From: Phytophthora sp. 'mugwort'
Taxonomy: Eukaryota; Oomycota; Peronosporomycetes; Peronosporales; Peronosporaceae
DNA length: 64,000 bases
Reading direction: 5' to 3'
Assembly (NCBI GenBank): GCA_033558025.1
Contig: JAUCEF010000005.1
Coordinates: forward strand, 124,001 to 188,000
Below the pieces are notes generated by a model. It was not told the DNA's origin and ran no database searches. It worked only from the letters and a program-made list of their open reading frames with translations. Made by a program: the position numbers and the translations under genes. Positions 10,935 to 20,490 of the stretch are shown one piece after another; the first letter of the stretch is position 1; the number at the start of each line of letters is the position of its first letter.

Positions 10935-12089
10935 ATGCTCACCACCGCCGTGTCCCTGGCCCAAATGGAAGAACCCACGCTGCACCGGGAAGAGAGGCTA
11001 CACAAAACGGCGAATGCGATTGATGACGATTACTTGCACCGGTTCGACGACGGAATCGAGCCTAACAGCCCGATCTACGGCCGTTTTCTCGCCGACCAAG
11101 GGTCAGAGGGAATGTGCATCATGACCAACTACTCCCACGCTGAGCTCGAGACACTGTATTGCTCTGGTCCAGCCATCAATCTCGTCCTACTGGGATGTTG
11201 GGCGAGGTCGGACATTTACATGTGCCGCGCAAGATGCATTCTTCATTTCGTTTAACGTCCTGAAGCGGTACTCCCAGTGGGAATGCATGCAAGAGTTTTC
11301 AGGGGAAGACGTCTTTGTTCGAAAAATGAGGATAAAGGTCTTCGAGCTGATCGAAAAGCCACTCATGGGTCTCTTTCTCCAGTCGATCTCGGTGACGTTG
11401 CAGCGGCAAAAGTTTCAACTGTTCAAGAGACTACTACGCTACAGACGTGTAATTCCAAGAGGCTTGCCGACCGAGTGGAAGGTTCGTGGAAGCACAAACG
11501 GGTTATTCTGGTAAACACCACCTCTTTGGTCTAAAACTTGAAGAGTTTGTTGCACTCGCTGGTATTGAACTATCCGGGGCCAAGCACGACAACACCATCT
11601 TCACGGAGCGGGGAAATCTCCACACGGACATGCTAGTCAAGAATGCCGTCAGCGGAGAGCTCGAAATAGAAGACAACGGAGAAGGCCACGAAGCACTCGG
11701 GCGAATCTGGGCCGTCCTGGTAGACATGGGATACCAAGGGTCTGGCCAGAGAGTAGGAGCGATTCAACTCAAAAGCAAACCTCAAATGACGAGCTTACCA
11801 ACGATGAATTCAGTGCAACAGGCGTGCTTCTTCCGATCGCATCGTTGCCGAGATGTACTTCGGTCGCTTAAGCAAGCTGTGGGCGGTCATGTCAGAGACA
11901 TGGCGTCATGACAAGTTTGACATGATCGCGAACATTACTTGCGCCTTGATGAACTACCACATGTCACGGATACATCTCTTCACTCAAGGTGTCGATTTCT
12001 ACAAGGTGACACTGACGGGGTACATACGAGGTGGTGAACGAGCAAAGGAAAGGCGTGCGCGCAACCAAGCTACGTACCGTCGCCGTTAG
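10935..12089 (+). pseudogene. DDE_4 (Harbinger-like) transposase relic
   Basis: Frames at 10935-11255, 11486-11911 and 11853-12089 are parts of one DDE-superfamily transposase. MCIMTNYSHAEL matches the helix-turn-helix start of the oomycete family. FQEACRPSGRF, GYSGKHHLFGLKLE, GAKHDNTIF and WAVLVDMGYQGSGQR follow in the correct order, then EMYFGRLSKLW and ITCALMNYHMSRIHLF near the C-terminus. The first catalytic Asp block is broken by stops (around 11430). The second Asp sits in KHDNTIF and the final acidic residue in EMYFGRL. At least three frameshifts separate the pieces. Such enzymes cut and paste elements with short terminal inverted repeats. I could not find this copy's ends. Confidence 0.75.
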
Positions 12090-12287
12090 TCCAACCGCAT
12101 CAACATCGAGATTCGTCCATGCGCGTCGCAGCAATTGCAACAATCACAAGCGGCTCCACCCCTATACTTATCGCTATAGTAGTCTTCGTAGCTGCCAACT
12201 GTTGGTCAAGGGAATCATTTCCTCTCCGCCAGACATCGATGCATAGATGAGACGTAGTTGGTAGACAAAATATTATTTCGCAATGTT

Positions 12288-12350
12288 GCCAGCAGGAGAA
12301 ATCGAACCACCATCTTCTCTTTCGAGAGATTCCCGTTAAGCTATACTGGC
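12288..12350 (-). tRNA. tRNA-like relic, isotype undetermined
   Basis: Read on the minus strand the 63-nt segment begins GCCAGTA and ends TGCTGGC, which form a full 7-bp acceptor stem (one G-T pair). It contains a T-loop-like GGTTCGATT with a partly paired T stem and a D-arm-like TAGCTTAACGGGAA. The anticodon arm is poor: the best stem is TCTCT/AGAGA with only four loop bases, so no anticodon can be assigned. It is shorter than a normal tRNA. It could be a degenerate nuclear or organelle-derived tRNA or a SINE head. Confidence 0.35.
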
Positions 12351-12660
12351 TGTGGACGGAGCATTATCCCCCTACGTCATATCTGGACCATCATAGGTAG
12401 GTGGTAACCCTCTCAGAGCGACGCTTTCCCTCAATTCACCCCAACCAAGCTAATATACGTCGCAAACTGAGCTACAGGTCGAATGGGGAGTTTGTGGGAT
12501 GCGATGGAAATCTAGCGTCTGTTTTTGCATCTGTTGGTATGGTTAGTATTCAATGAAATTCGCGAGTCTGCACAACATCCCGTTATAGCCGTTATATAAG
12601 AATTATCTCAGTATTTAAAAAAAACATACATTTGAGCTTCTAGTGTCGAACGCGGTCTAA

Positions 12661-12677
12661 GACCGTGTTCGCGCTGA
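12661..12677 (+). repeat. Left terminal inverted repeat of the Harbinger-like element
   Basis: GACCGTGTTCGCGCTGA pairs with the complement of 15180-15196. Immediately left, 12645-12657 reads CGAACGCGGTC before TAA. This is nearly the mirror image, so the boundary is itself palindromic. Confidence 0.6.
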
Positions 12678-12832
12678 CCCAAAATAAACATGTCGGGTCC
12701 GCATATGACCTTATGGGAATATGAACGGCGCGAACACTCAAAATGCGACTTCTAATTTTATCCTCAAAATGAAGCCCAACAAAAACAGGTTCGGTGGTGT
12801 ATTTTAGGAGCTGACTATGCAAAAACGGTAGA

Positions 12833-13343
12833 ATGGAAGATAAACGGGCAGCAGTAGCGGCAAGCAAAAGGCAAGGATAGTGAAACCAACAAGCGGACGA
12901 GCGAAGTGGACGAAGTCGCAAGAGAAGACGACGCTTGACGGCTTCCTGGAGAAGCTGAACAACCGTTCGTTCAAGGCCGGCAAGGGCATCAAGTCAAAAG
13001 GGTGGAGTGAGTTAGTCAAAGAACTTAATGCCAAACTCGGGGTTGTGCGCGAAAAAGTGAGTGTCATCAATCATGGTTGTGTGTGTGAAAGTTAACGAGC
13101 ATATATTATGCCGTAGGCCAGTATACGTCGAAGCTGGATCGATTCATGGCGGATTACGGACCTCTTTAAGCGTGTTGAAGCTGAGCGGAGTAGTCATTTG
13201 CCCAACCACCGGTAATACAGAGTTGTCGGACGAGAGTTGGGCGACTCTGATCGCGCCGAAGTACAAGCAAGCAAAAGAGTATACACGACTTAAAGACGTG
13301 GGCTTTGAGCACCATATCGTTTGCAGCCAAATTGCAGGTAAAT
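12833..13343 (+). pseudogene. Myb/SANT-like DNA-binding protein of the Harbinger element
   Basis: The domain begins GRAKWTKSQEKTTLDGFLEK, the usual W-T-x-x-x-E opening of a Myb_DNA-bind_3 type domain. It continues with YTSKLDRFMADYGPL, then GVVICPTTGNTELSDESW, and ends with KDVGFEHHIVCSQIAG, matching the family's conserved last helix. A 65-nt intron (13057-13121, GTGAGT..CCAG) joins REK to YTSKLDRF in phase. The most likely ATG is at 12833, whose frame (MEDKRAAVAASKRQG) reaches a stop one base out of register with the domain. A second frameshift lies near 13167. The partner protein in active elements binds the element ends and escorts the transposase. Here it is broken. Confidence 0.65.
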
Positions 13344-13944
13344 GATGGTAACGTTATCGCTTTGGGTTGTGAACTCACTCGCAGCGCTCCCAAATAGGCG
13401 ACGCTCGTGCAACGGGGGAAGGAGCGCCTGATCTTGGTAGCATCGTCGTGGTTGATAGCCAACGCGATCCTACGACCGCCCCCAAGAGAGCAGAAGAAGA
13501 AGCTACAAACGTTCGCCCATCGACGGCGTGCGCCAAGAAAGGTGAAAACAATCCGCAACGGGGTATAGGTGGGCAATCGCGACTAAAAGAGGGCGAAATG
13601 TGGGGGTGACAATGAAAAGAGCGCCATGTCCAAGGTCGTAACCGAATACTTCACCCACGAACTCGCCAAACCAAAGAAAGAGGCCGAATAAGCAGAGCAG
13701 CAGCGGAGTATCAACGCTTTCGTGGACACATCGTTTGATCCAGGATCCTCGCCGTGAAAACCCATCAACGATATTGAATGTTTGTGACGTCTCTACTGCG
13801 TTTATTACGTTTAATGAAAATTCAGAAGTTTGCATGGGCCTACTCTCTATATATGTCGTTCTGATCCATCATTTTCGCTTTGGTCAGACCGAACCGGTTC
13901 CGCCGAAAATAATGCTTGTACTCATCCCACATATTACTGTCCAT
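13344..13944. other. Interval between the convergent Harbinger genes
   Basis: Plus-strand frames show short polar stretches (for example DLGSIVVVDSQRDPTTAPKR and SKVVTEYFTHELAKPKKEAE) broken by shifts and stops. They may be the C-terminal tail of the Myb/SANT protein. No separate gene is supported. Confidence 0.4.
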
Positions 13945-14999
13945 TCATGTACGCCACAAATTTCCACCGTCAAAATCGAATGCCATCGGTGCTATATCCT
14001 CTAGAACCGCTGGTGTTTGGGCTGAATCTTCGTTCTCGCCTCCAAGACCTTCGGAGAGATCTTGTTTGTCGACGTAGCGGATGCAATTATGGAGCAGCAT
14101 GCACGGAAAGATGGCAGCATTTGTCGTCTCAAATTCGTATATATTTTGCACTGAGATGGAGAACGCTAAAATGACGCGTGAGAATCTCAAAGAGCCTTTC
14201 AACGATGTGTCTTGCTTTCGCGTGGCGCAAGCTGAATAGTTTCTTTGCACGTTTGGGGCGCCCGTCTCTTGCTTGGGCTATTATTATAGGTGATATCGCG
14301 ATATGGTGTCAGAACTTTGTCTGCAAGCCCATTCCAGCGTCTGTGAGCACATAAAAATTATCAGTAACCTTGCGCGGAAACTGACTCCAATCGAGCACTG
14401 TAGCATCGTGGGCACAGCCTTCGGCACCCATAAAAGCGAAACATACGCGGAGTGGCCAATCAGAAGTAATCAGCACATTCGTTGAGGTCCAACCATTTTG
14501 GTTCCGGAAGCGCTCGGTATCCTTTCGGTTGACGGTGATGGGTGTGAACGCCGTCAATGGTACACACTGCTTGATCGAAGTAGGAGAATTTGACCTTAAA
14601 CTCGCCTGGAACAATTAATAATTATGATATAGCAATCAACCACCCAAGACCGCCGACAAACCGATCGATCGATACTTGTGTACTGTTGAATAGGACATAT
14701 AGAAGCAGTTTTTTACTGCTTGCGTCATGACGGTTCCTAGCGAATTCAGCGTCACAGTAAGAGTTTCTTTCCGATCTCACGGCCCTACAGGAATGAACGG
14801 CCGGCAGCGCTTGTATAGATCACCGAAAGCTGGTCGACTCATCCTGAACTGGTCGCGGAAGAGCGCGGCGTTTGCCGACTTGTATATGGTCGGGGAAAAG
14901 CTGTCGCCATAGGCATCCATCGTACACAACGCGGCGGTACCTTGGTTACCGCTGGTGCGGCTTCTAGGGCAAGTTGCATCCTGGGTTGGAGCATCACCA
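13945..14999 (-). pseudogene. PIF/Harbinger transposase relic
   Basis: On the minus strand the order is FRDQFRMSRPAFGDLYKRC (N-terminal helices, about 14880-14820), TPITVNRKDTERFRNQNGW, STNVLITSDWPLRVCFAFMG, EGCAHDATVLDWSQF and FYVLTDAGM. After a shift comes RDGRPKRAKKLFSLRHAK, then a C-terminal helix ending LLHNCIRY. These are the blocks of the DDE_4/Harbinger nuclease: the second catalytic Asp is in HDATVLDW and the third acidic position is in the AGM region or shortly after. Frameshifts occur near 14310 and 14230 and stops near 14780. It lies convergent to the Myb/SANT gene within the same terminal repeats. Confidence 0.75.
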
Positions 15000-15179
15000 C
15001 CTTTTCATTTTCGCCTTGTTCTGTGAAAGTAAATGTTTACAGATCGGAAACCTTTGTATAGTGTCTTCACATAAGAATATGTTAAATTTCTCCGCGCACA
15101 GATGTGGTCCTGAATGGCATTTTGGGAATGAAGCTTTCGGTATGGAAAATCGAAAGTCTTCATTTTCCCGAATTGGCAT

Positions 15180-15196
15180 TTAGCGCGAACGTGGTC
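15180..15196 (-). repeat. Right terminal inverted repeat of the Harbinger-like element
   Basis: TTAGCGCGAACGTGGTC, complementary to the left repeat at 14 of 17 positions, followed by TTA as the presumed target duplication. Confidence 0.6.
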
Positions 15197-15570
15197 TTAA
15201 CTGGTTTGTTATCTAATCCGTTAACTTCAAGTTTTTAGTAACTCAAACAACACTGATTACCACTCGCACAACATTCCGTGTGCTCTCACTCTGAGCATAT
15301 AAATTTATATTTATATGAAATATATATAGCGATCTTTTTCAAGTGTGTGCCTTTGTGTCGTTAACAGCAAAGTGATAACTTCGTTGTCGTAACTATTTAG
15401 AGACTATTAATACTATACCGATATCCTTACGTGAATACCGACGTTCAGCCATTCCTGACAATCCAACCAACCAATCATATTCCTTAAGAGATCGCGTCAC
15501 AGCAATTTTTGTGTAGACTGACAGATTCAGCGCGGTGTAGAAAACGCATGGTATTCGTCGATCGGCAACG

Positions 15571-17107
15571 ATGTCGCAGCATGAAGGACGACCACGAGTC
15601 ACCGGAAACGGATGCAAGCAGCCGAAACACACCCGGTGCAGCTTCCCCAATCGACACAAGCTTGAAGTGGCGAAGCACTTTATCCACTACAACGACGTGC
15701 AAGCCACTTTGCGAGCGTTTTATTCTAACCTTAGTGACCATGCAAAAGAACAGAGGCGCAAGCTGATTTATCAGTGGCGGAAAGAGCTGCCTGTCCTCGA
15801 AGAGCGCTGCGAAAATGCAGCCGTGGCAGACATGAAGTATGTCCGGCCGACTGGAGTCGCTACAATACTTCATCAAGATGCCGAGACCGCTTTAGTACAG
15901 TGGGTAAATCTGCTACGGAAGGACGGTGTGCCAGTTAGCTCTTTACTGCTGCGATTGAAAGGTTCCGAGCTGGCTGAAGATCTAGGAATCGAAGGCCTTA
16001 AGGGGTCGTGGCACTGACAGGCGGGATTTCTTCGGCGTCATAGGCTCAGCTTCCGCGCGCGGACGCGACAGGGACAAGTGACACCGGACGCAGCAGACGA
16101 AGCGGCTGTAAGCTTTGGTATGGAGGTGCAGCAGAAAAGGTTTGAACTCCGCTTGCTGAAAGTATACAACGCTGATCAAACTGGTAAGTTTCTATTGCAT
16201 TTATACTATAGTGTATTGTGCTAACGTTGAACTCGTGTTTGTGCAGCTGTCTTTTGTGAGTACTTACCGAGAAATACCATCAACGCTCGAGGCTCAAAAA
16301 CGGTGTGGGTGCGACACGGTGGTAAAGACAAAGAGAGAGTGACTGCTATGCTGTTAGGTGAGTCAGATGGCGGCAAATACCCGCCGTACATGGTGCTTAA
16401 ATTAAACCGATCAACTGTGCCGGGTGGGGACCTCGCCAACTGGGAGAAACGTCGTGGATTCGGCATCGATATATGGAAGGAGGCTAAAGCAACTATGAAC
16501 GCCCACGATATCGAGTTGTATGCAATCCGACTGCCTGGTGGAATGCTGGAGGAATGCTGGAGGGACAGTTCGGCAAGCGCCTTCGGCCGTGGCAACCTGT
16601 ATTGCTGGTTGACGATTTTTCTTGTCACTAAGATCCGGCGGTACAGAGCTACGCTGCGTCTATCGACGTGCATCTAATCCGTGTACCCCCGTCATGTATG
16701 GCGACCTGTCAGCCGGCCAATATTGCCTGGAACAGGCCATTCAAGTCATATCTACGGAGCGAGTGGGTAAGCATGCTACGGCGGCAGCTGCGTGACCACA
16801 CAGAGTCAACACATGCTTTCAAGTTTGCACCTCCAACACGAACTACGGTTTGCCAGTGGGTATGCTCGAGCTGGGAAAAACTCTCTGACACGACCATCAA
16901 GACGGCTTTTGCCGGGCGCATATCTTAGCACCTCTGCCAGCCCCAGAGCCCCTGGTTGTCGACGAACTGCATCCAGATGTGAGCTTACTCGGAGCTCACG
17001 AGCTGCGTCTGATCGACAGTTGTGTTAGTGATATTGTGTCGGACGACGCGTTGAGTTTTTCCGACTCGGATTCGGGCGTCGGTGACATTGAACCTTTCTC
17101 TAATTAA
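15571..17107 (+). pseudogene. pogo-like (DDE_1) transposase with intact intron, disabled
   Basis: Starting at ATG 15571, an N-terminal helix-turn-helix and CENP-B-type domain (FLRRHRLSFRARTRQGQ) lead into the DDE nuclease. The first Asp is in VYNADQT, then GSKTVWVRHGGKDKERVT, LLVDDFSCH with the second Asp, and CQPANIAWNRPFK where a third Asp is normally found. A 63-nt intron at 16184-16246 (GTAAGT..GTGCAG) joins NADQT to AVFCEY in frame. Lesions are an in-frame TGA at 16015, a tandem 11-bp duplication at 16541-16562 that shifts the frame, a TAA near 16630, another shift near 16915, and Asn replacing the third Asp. The acidic tail (SDDALSFSDSDSG) ends at TAA 17105. It is non-functional but recently so. 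Confidence 0.8.
16541..16562. repeat. 11-bp tandem duplication in the pogo-like transposase
   Basis: GAATGCTGGAG occurs twice back to back. Removing one copy restores the frame into QFGKRLRPWQPVLLLVDDF, so the duplication is the frameshift lesion. Confidence 0.85.
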
Positions 17108-17305
17108 ATTTTGCGCTCGTCACATATTTCTTTGTGAAGGTAGCTTTTATGTGCGTGGATAGCACACAAGGAATACGGTAACTGCTAAAGCGCTTGCATA
17201 TAAGTACGAAATCGCAAGATGGCTTTGTGAAAGAATGACTAATGGATTGTGGCCATTCGGTCCTTAAATACACTTAAACTCTACCTTTTGACTTAAAGAA
17301 CACGC
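17108..17305. other. Spacer between pogo relic and unknown-family pseudogene
   Basis: No coding signal, AT-rich. Possible right end of the pogo-like element, but no terminal repeat was identified. Confidence 0.4.
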
Positions 17306-19880
17306 ATGGCAACGTCAACTCCTCCTCTCGACGATGCGCTTCCATCTCGACGGCTGCAGTGCTCCGCGGCACCGACTTCGGCGCCAACATCATCCCCAGA
17401 TATAGCTGTCTCGCACCGGAACTACCTGCTGGCGAAGCGCGTTCTGACAGTGACCGAATTCCGGCAAGAACGCCTCGACCCTCACGCCTAAACCCTCCGT
17501 CTCCACAACCGCGAGGAATTCCCATACCGTTATACCCAGGAGAGGCGCGACAGCATATAGCGCGACAGCATACAATCACAAATTTAGGCAATGACTGGCG
17601 GGGAGAAATGAAAATTTCGCACCTATGCACGACGATCCGAAGCGCGAACGAAAGATGTGGCTTACGTTCGCATTTTTGAGAGAAAAACTCCGTGTAAGCG
17701 AGAAGACGGGAATACAGCGGGTCAAGAAGCGCAGCATTGATGAAGAATACGAGGTTTTCTACCAGCGCAGTGCTTCACTAGAAATCGAACGCTTGAGGCG
17801 TGACACGTCAATGGAGAGCGACCGAAGTACGCCTCAAGGGATGTCTCCATCTCCTCGCATTGAAGAAAAAAAGCCCTACAGCTCTACAAGCCCTATCCAC
17901 CACGAGGATTTAAATCGACCATGACATGGCATATACCATGGATTCGCACCCGGAATCAGGACCAACTAGTAGACGAAGTGATATCCTGAGCTCTCTTCAA
18001 ATGCCTCCTCGAATGCCTCAACGGAGGTCATCGTCACCTGCATCTCATTCTTCCCATGCTGATAGTGACAACGTATTTTATCCACGAAGCCGAAATGAAA
18101 TTCTTGCTTCGTGTGTTCTCTCAGCGGAAAATTACATGCATGAGATGAAGCGGCCGAAGCAGAACCAACGCAAAGACGGAAAGCTCGCGAAGATTCCAAT
18201 GCCATTGTTTCCAGGAGAAACAATGGATGACTAAGAACAGAGTTTGGTTGCTGGCTGCACTTTCGTCGAAGGAGACCAGCGTCGTCCAGTTCCGAGCGCC
18301 TGCATTCACAGATACGATCACATTCTCCACTACAAAGAGCAAAGGATGGATGTCATGAAGCACTTCAAGTTTCTCGCGTGTTAGTTCGTGATGAAATCAA
18401 AACTTACCCGGGCAAACCTGAAATCTTACCGCACATTCTTGCACGCCAACTCCATCTCTTCACCCCAAGAATCTTCTAAGCAAGACCTGGAGAATAATCG
18501 AACCTTGCATAATACTTCATCTCGATCGATTATGGATATAAATGTTTAAAAGTTCAATAATGAAAAGGAACCCAGATATCATGACACAAAGGCTAGCGCG
18601 TCCTCACAAGGCTCTCAAACGACTGCAAAAGTAGACAGAAAAGCGTCGAATCGAAGGACCCACAGAGCTCACTAGAAGAAGCAACAAATGTGCCACATGC
18701 ATTATGTATGACGCTACTATTGCCGCTAAAGACCCAAGCGCGTGCTCATCACTCATGTCGGACCAAGTGTCAGAATTGCCAAAAGCCGATATGTCAACAC
18801 CAGATAAGGTACCAAACTGGGCATTAAGCTGATAGATCGCGTTCAGGAGCTCGAGTCAAAAGTTACTTAGTTACAGCAACAAGTTGGACTCAGGCCGTTC
18901 ATATGTTTGCTATCAAGGCGGGTCTTATGACCGCCAGAAGACTAAACTAATTTTCGAGTTTGAACACCCCACGCAAGGTGATTCGTCTCAAATCTCGGCT
19001 CCAAGAGATATCAAAGCTAATTCCGTCCATGCTCCCAGCAAAACAGCCTCTTTGGGTAATGGCGTTGCTTCCAATGATGCAAGCGATATCAATGGCAAAA
19101 ACGTTGAGTTCATAAACACTCAAGGCATGGATAATAACGTGAGCGAAAATGAGGCTGGAGAATCAGCCAACACGCTGTCACATTCGTCTACCACAAAGGC
19201 CGTCGAAGGGGAAGTTGGCGGAAAATGAAAACCTGCGAAGATATTCATCGCGATGCCCGCCACAACCTCGCACATGCCGTTCAATCTCGGGTCCGTGAAG
19301 ACCACAAGAGGCGGCAGTTAACGGAAGCATATGATCAGCTGAACAAACAAATTTCGATGAATGAGACGGCAATTGATGATGCCCTTGACTACATTAAGGC
19401 GAACGATGTGGATGGAGCTGTGGCGATGGAGCAGCACAGCCAGATCATGGAGCTGATCGTTTCGATCAACAAAGAGAAGAAGAAACGTGCTAGCGCACTG
19501 GCTGCCTTGATTATCTACTGTTTTGATGGAAAGCAGGATACACTGGTATCACTTCTGGACGAGGAACCACCAGAACGAAAATCTGGGGCACTCACGATAA
19601 ATTAAGGGCTATTTTCCTCTCAACGTGAGGAAAAGGACAGCGTACTAAAGACTCTTGTGATGCATTTGAACGAGCAAATGCAATGGGTAATTGAGACGCC
19701 TTCGTGCGTCTCGGAAGCGAACAAGGCTCTCCGGTTTAAGGCGTTACGAAAAATGTCAAAGAGGTTGGCTAAGGAGCAAGCAACAAAGAGCAACTCGAAC
19801 GCGAAGATGCTCTGAAGGTCGTCTTGCAATCTGATCAAGAGACCTGGAAGCTGCTGAAGGAGTCCTTGGCGCCAAGTTAA
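17306..19880 (+). pseudogene. Broken member of an unrecognised two-module protein family
   Basis: Frames at 17306, 17625, 17926, 18884 and 19225, plus closed fragments to 19880, align in order with the minus-strand gene at 21946-24198. The first module shows NYLLAKRVLTVTEFRQE, RGIPIPLYPGE and ERKMWLTFAF. The second shows YPRSRNEILASCVLS and AKIPMPLFPGETM. The coiled C-terminal region shows MNETAIDDALDYIKANDVDG and later DQETWKLLKESLAPS at the stop. Many stops and shifts (about 17490, 17680, 18234, 18870, 19605) make it a pseudogene. Function is unknown. It faces its relative across the NUMT-containing interval, as a large inverted duplication. Confidence 0.7.
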
Positions 19881-20074
19881 GGTGTGCAGATGTGACATAA
19901 ATCAGACTGTGGGAGTTTTAGTATGGGTAATATCCGTCACCTTGGTCACCTCGCTCCGAACAGTCGTCATCGCGAAGTGCAGCATACAAAGATTAAAGTC
20001 GTTGACGGAGAATGTCTGCACGGGATATTGCTTGCAGAATGTGATTAGGAATTTTAAATATAAATTATGAACAA

Positions 20075-20490
20075 ATTTTAAATAATCGACAAATTAACAT
20101 ATTTTTTTATTTAATGGAATAAATTAATCCACTAAGTATCAGGATCTAATCGATCGATATCATCTATACGTTCACCTGTTTCAACATCTAAATAATGAAA
20201 ATATCTATATAGATTCAGAGGATTTCCTAATCTTGTAATTTGTTTTTCTAATATTAATTTTTATTTAGGTATTGATGGTATTTCATTACCTTTTATAATT
20301 TTAACAACATTTTTGATTCCAATTGTATGTTAATTAGTTATAAAATTATTTAAATATAAAAGAATATTTTATTTTGTATTTTATTTTTTATTTTTATTTA
20401 ATCATTTCATTTAGTATATTAGATGTACTTATTGTTTATATTTTCTTTGAAAGTGTATTAATTCCTATGTTTTAATTATAGGTACAATGC
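20075..20490. other. nad4: NUMT: mitochondrial nad4 fragment in the nuclear genome
   Basis: This block is strikingly AT-rich compared with its surroundings. On the plus strand from 20244 it reads NINFYLGIDGISLPFIILT and then, after shifts, LDVLIVYIFFESVLIPMF near 20418-20474. Both are hallmark segments of mitochondrial NADH dehydrogenase subunit 4 (the GIDGISLxFIILT and YIFFExVLIPM blocks). Spacing is roughly right but the frame is interrupted, so the copy is dead. On the minus strand at 20253-20133 a different open frame of 40 codons (ITRLGNPLNLYRYFHYLDVE and onward) abuts the nad4 part. It has mitochondrial-like codon use but I do not recognise it. The insert may therefore join two mitochondrial segments. 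Confidence 0.75.

Larger units (their letters stand above)
12661..15196. mobile_element. PIF/Harbinger-like DNA transposon, ~2.54 kb, decayed
   Basis: The element is bounded by imperfect 17-bp terminal inverted repeats (12661-12677 and 15180-15196, 14 of 17 matching). It is flanked by TAA on the left and TTA on the right, close to the 3-bp TWA target duplication known for PIF/Harbinger. Inside are the two genes this superfamily carries: a Myb/SANT-like DNA-binding protein on the plus strand and a DDE transposase on the minus strand, in convergent order. Both carry frameshifts. Boundaries are inferred from the inverted repeats and were not compared with other copies. Confidence 0.65.
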
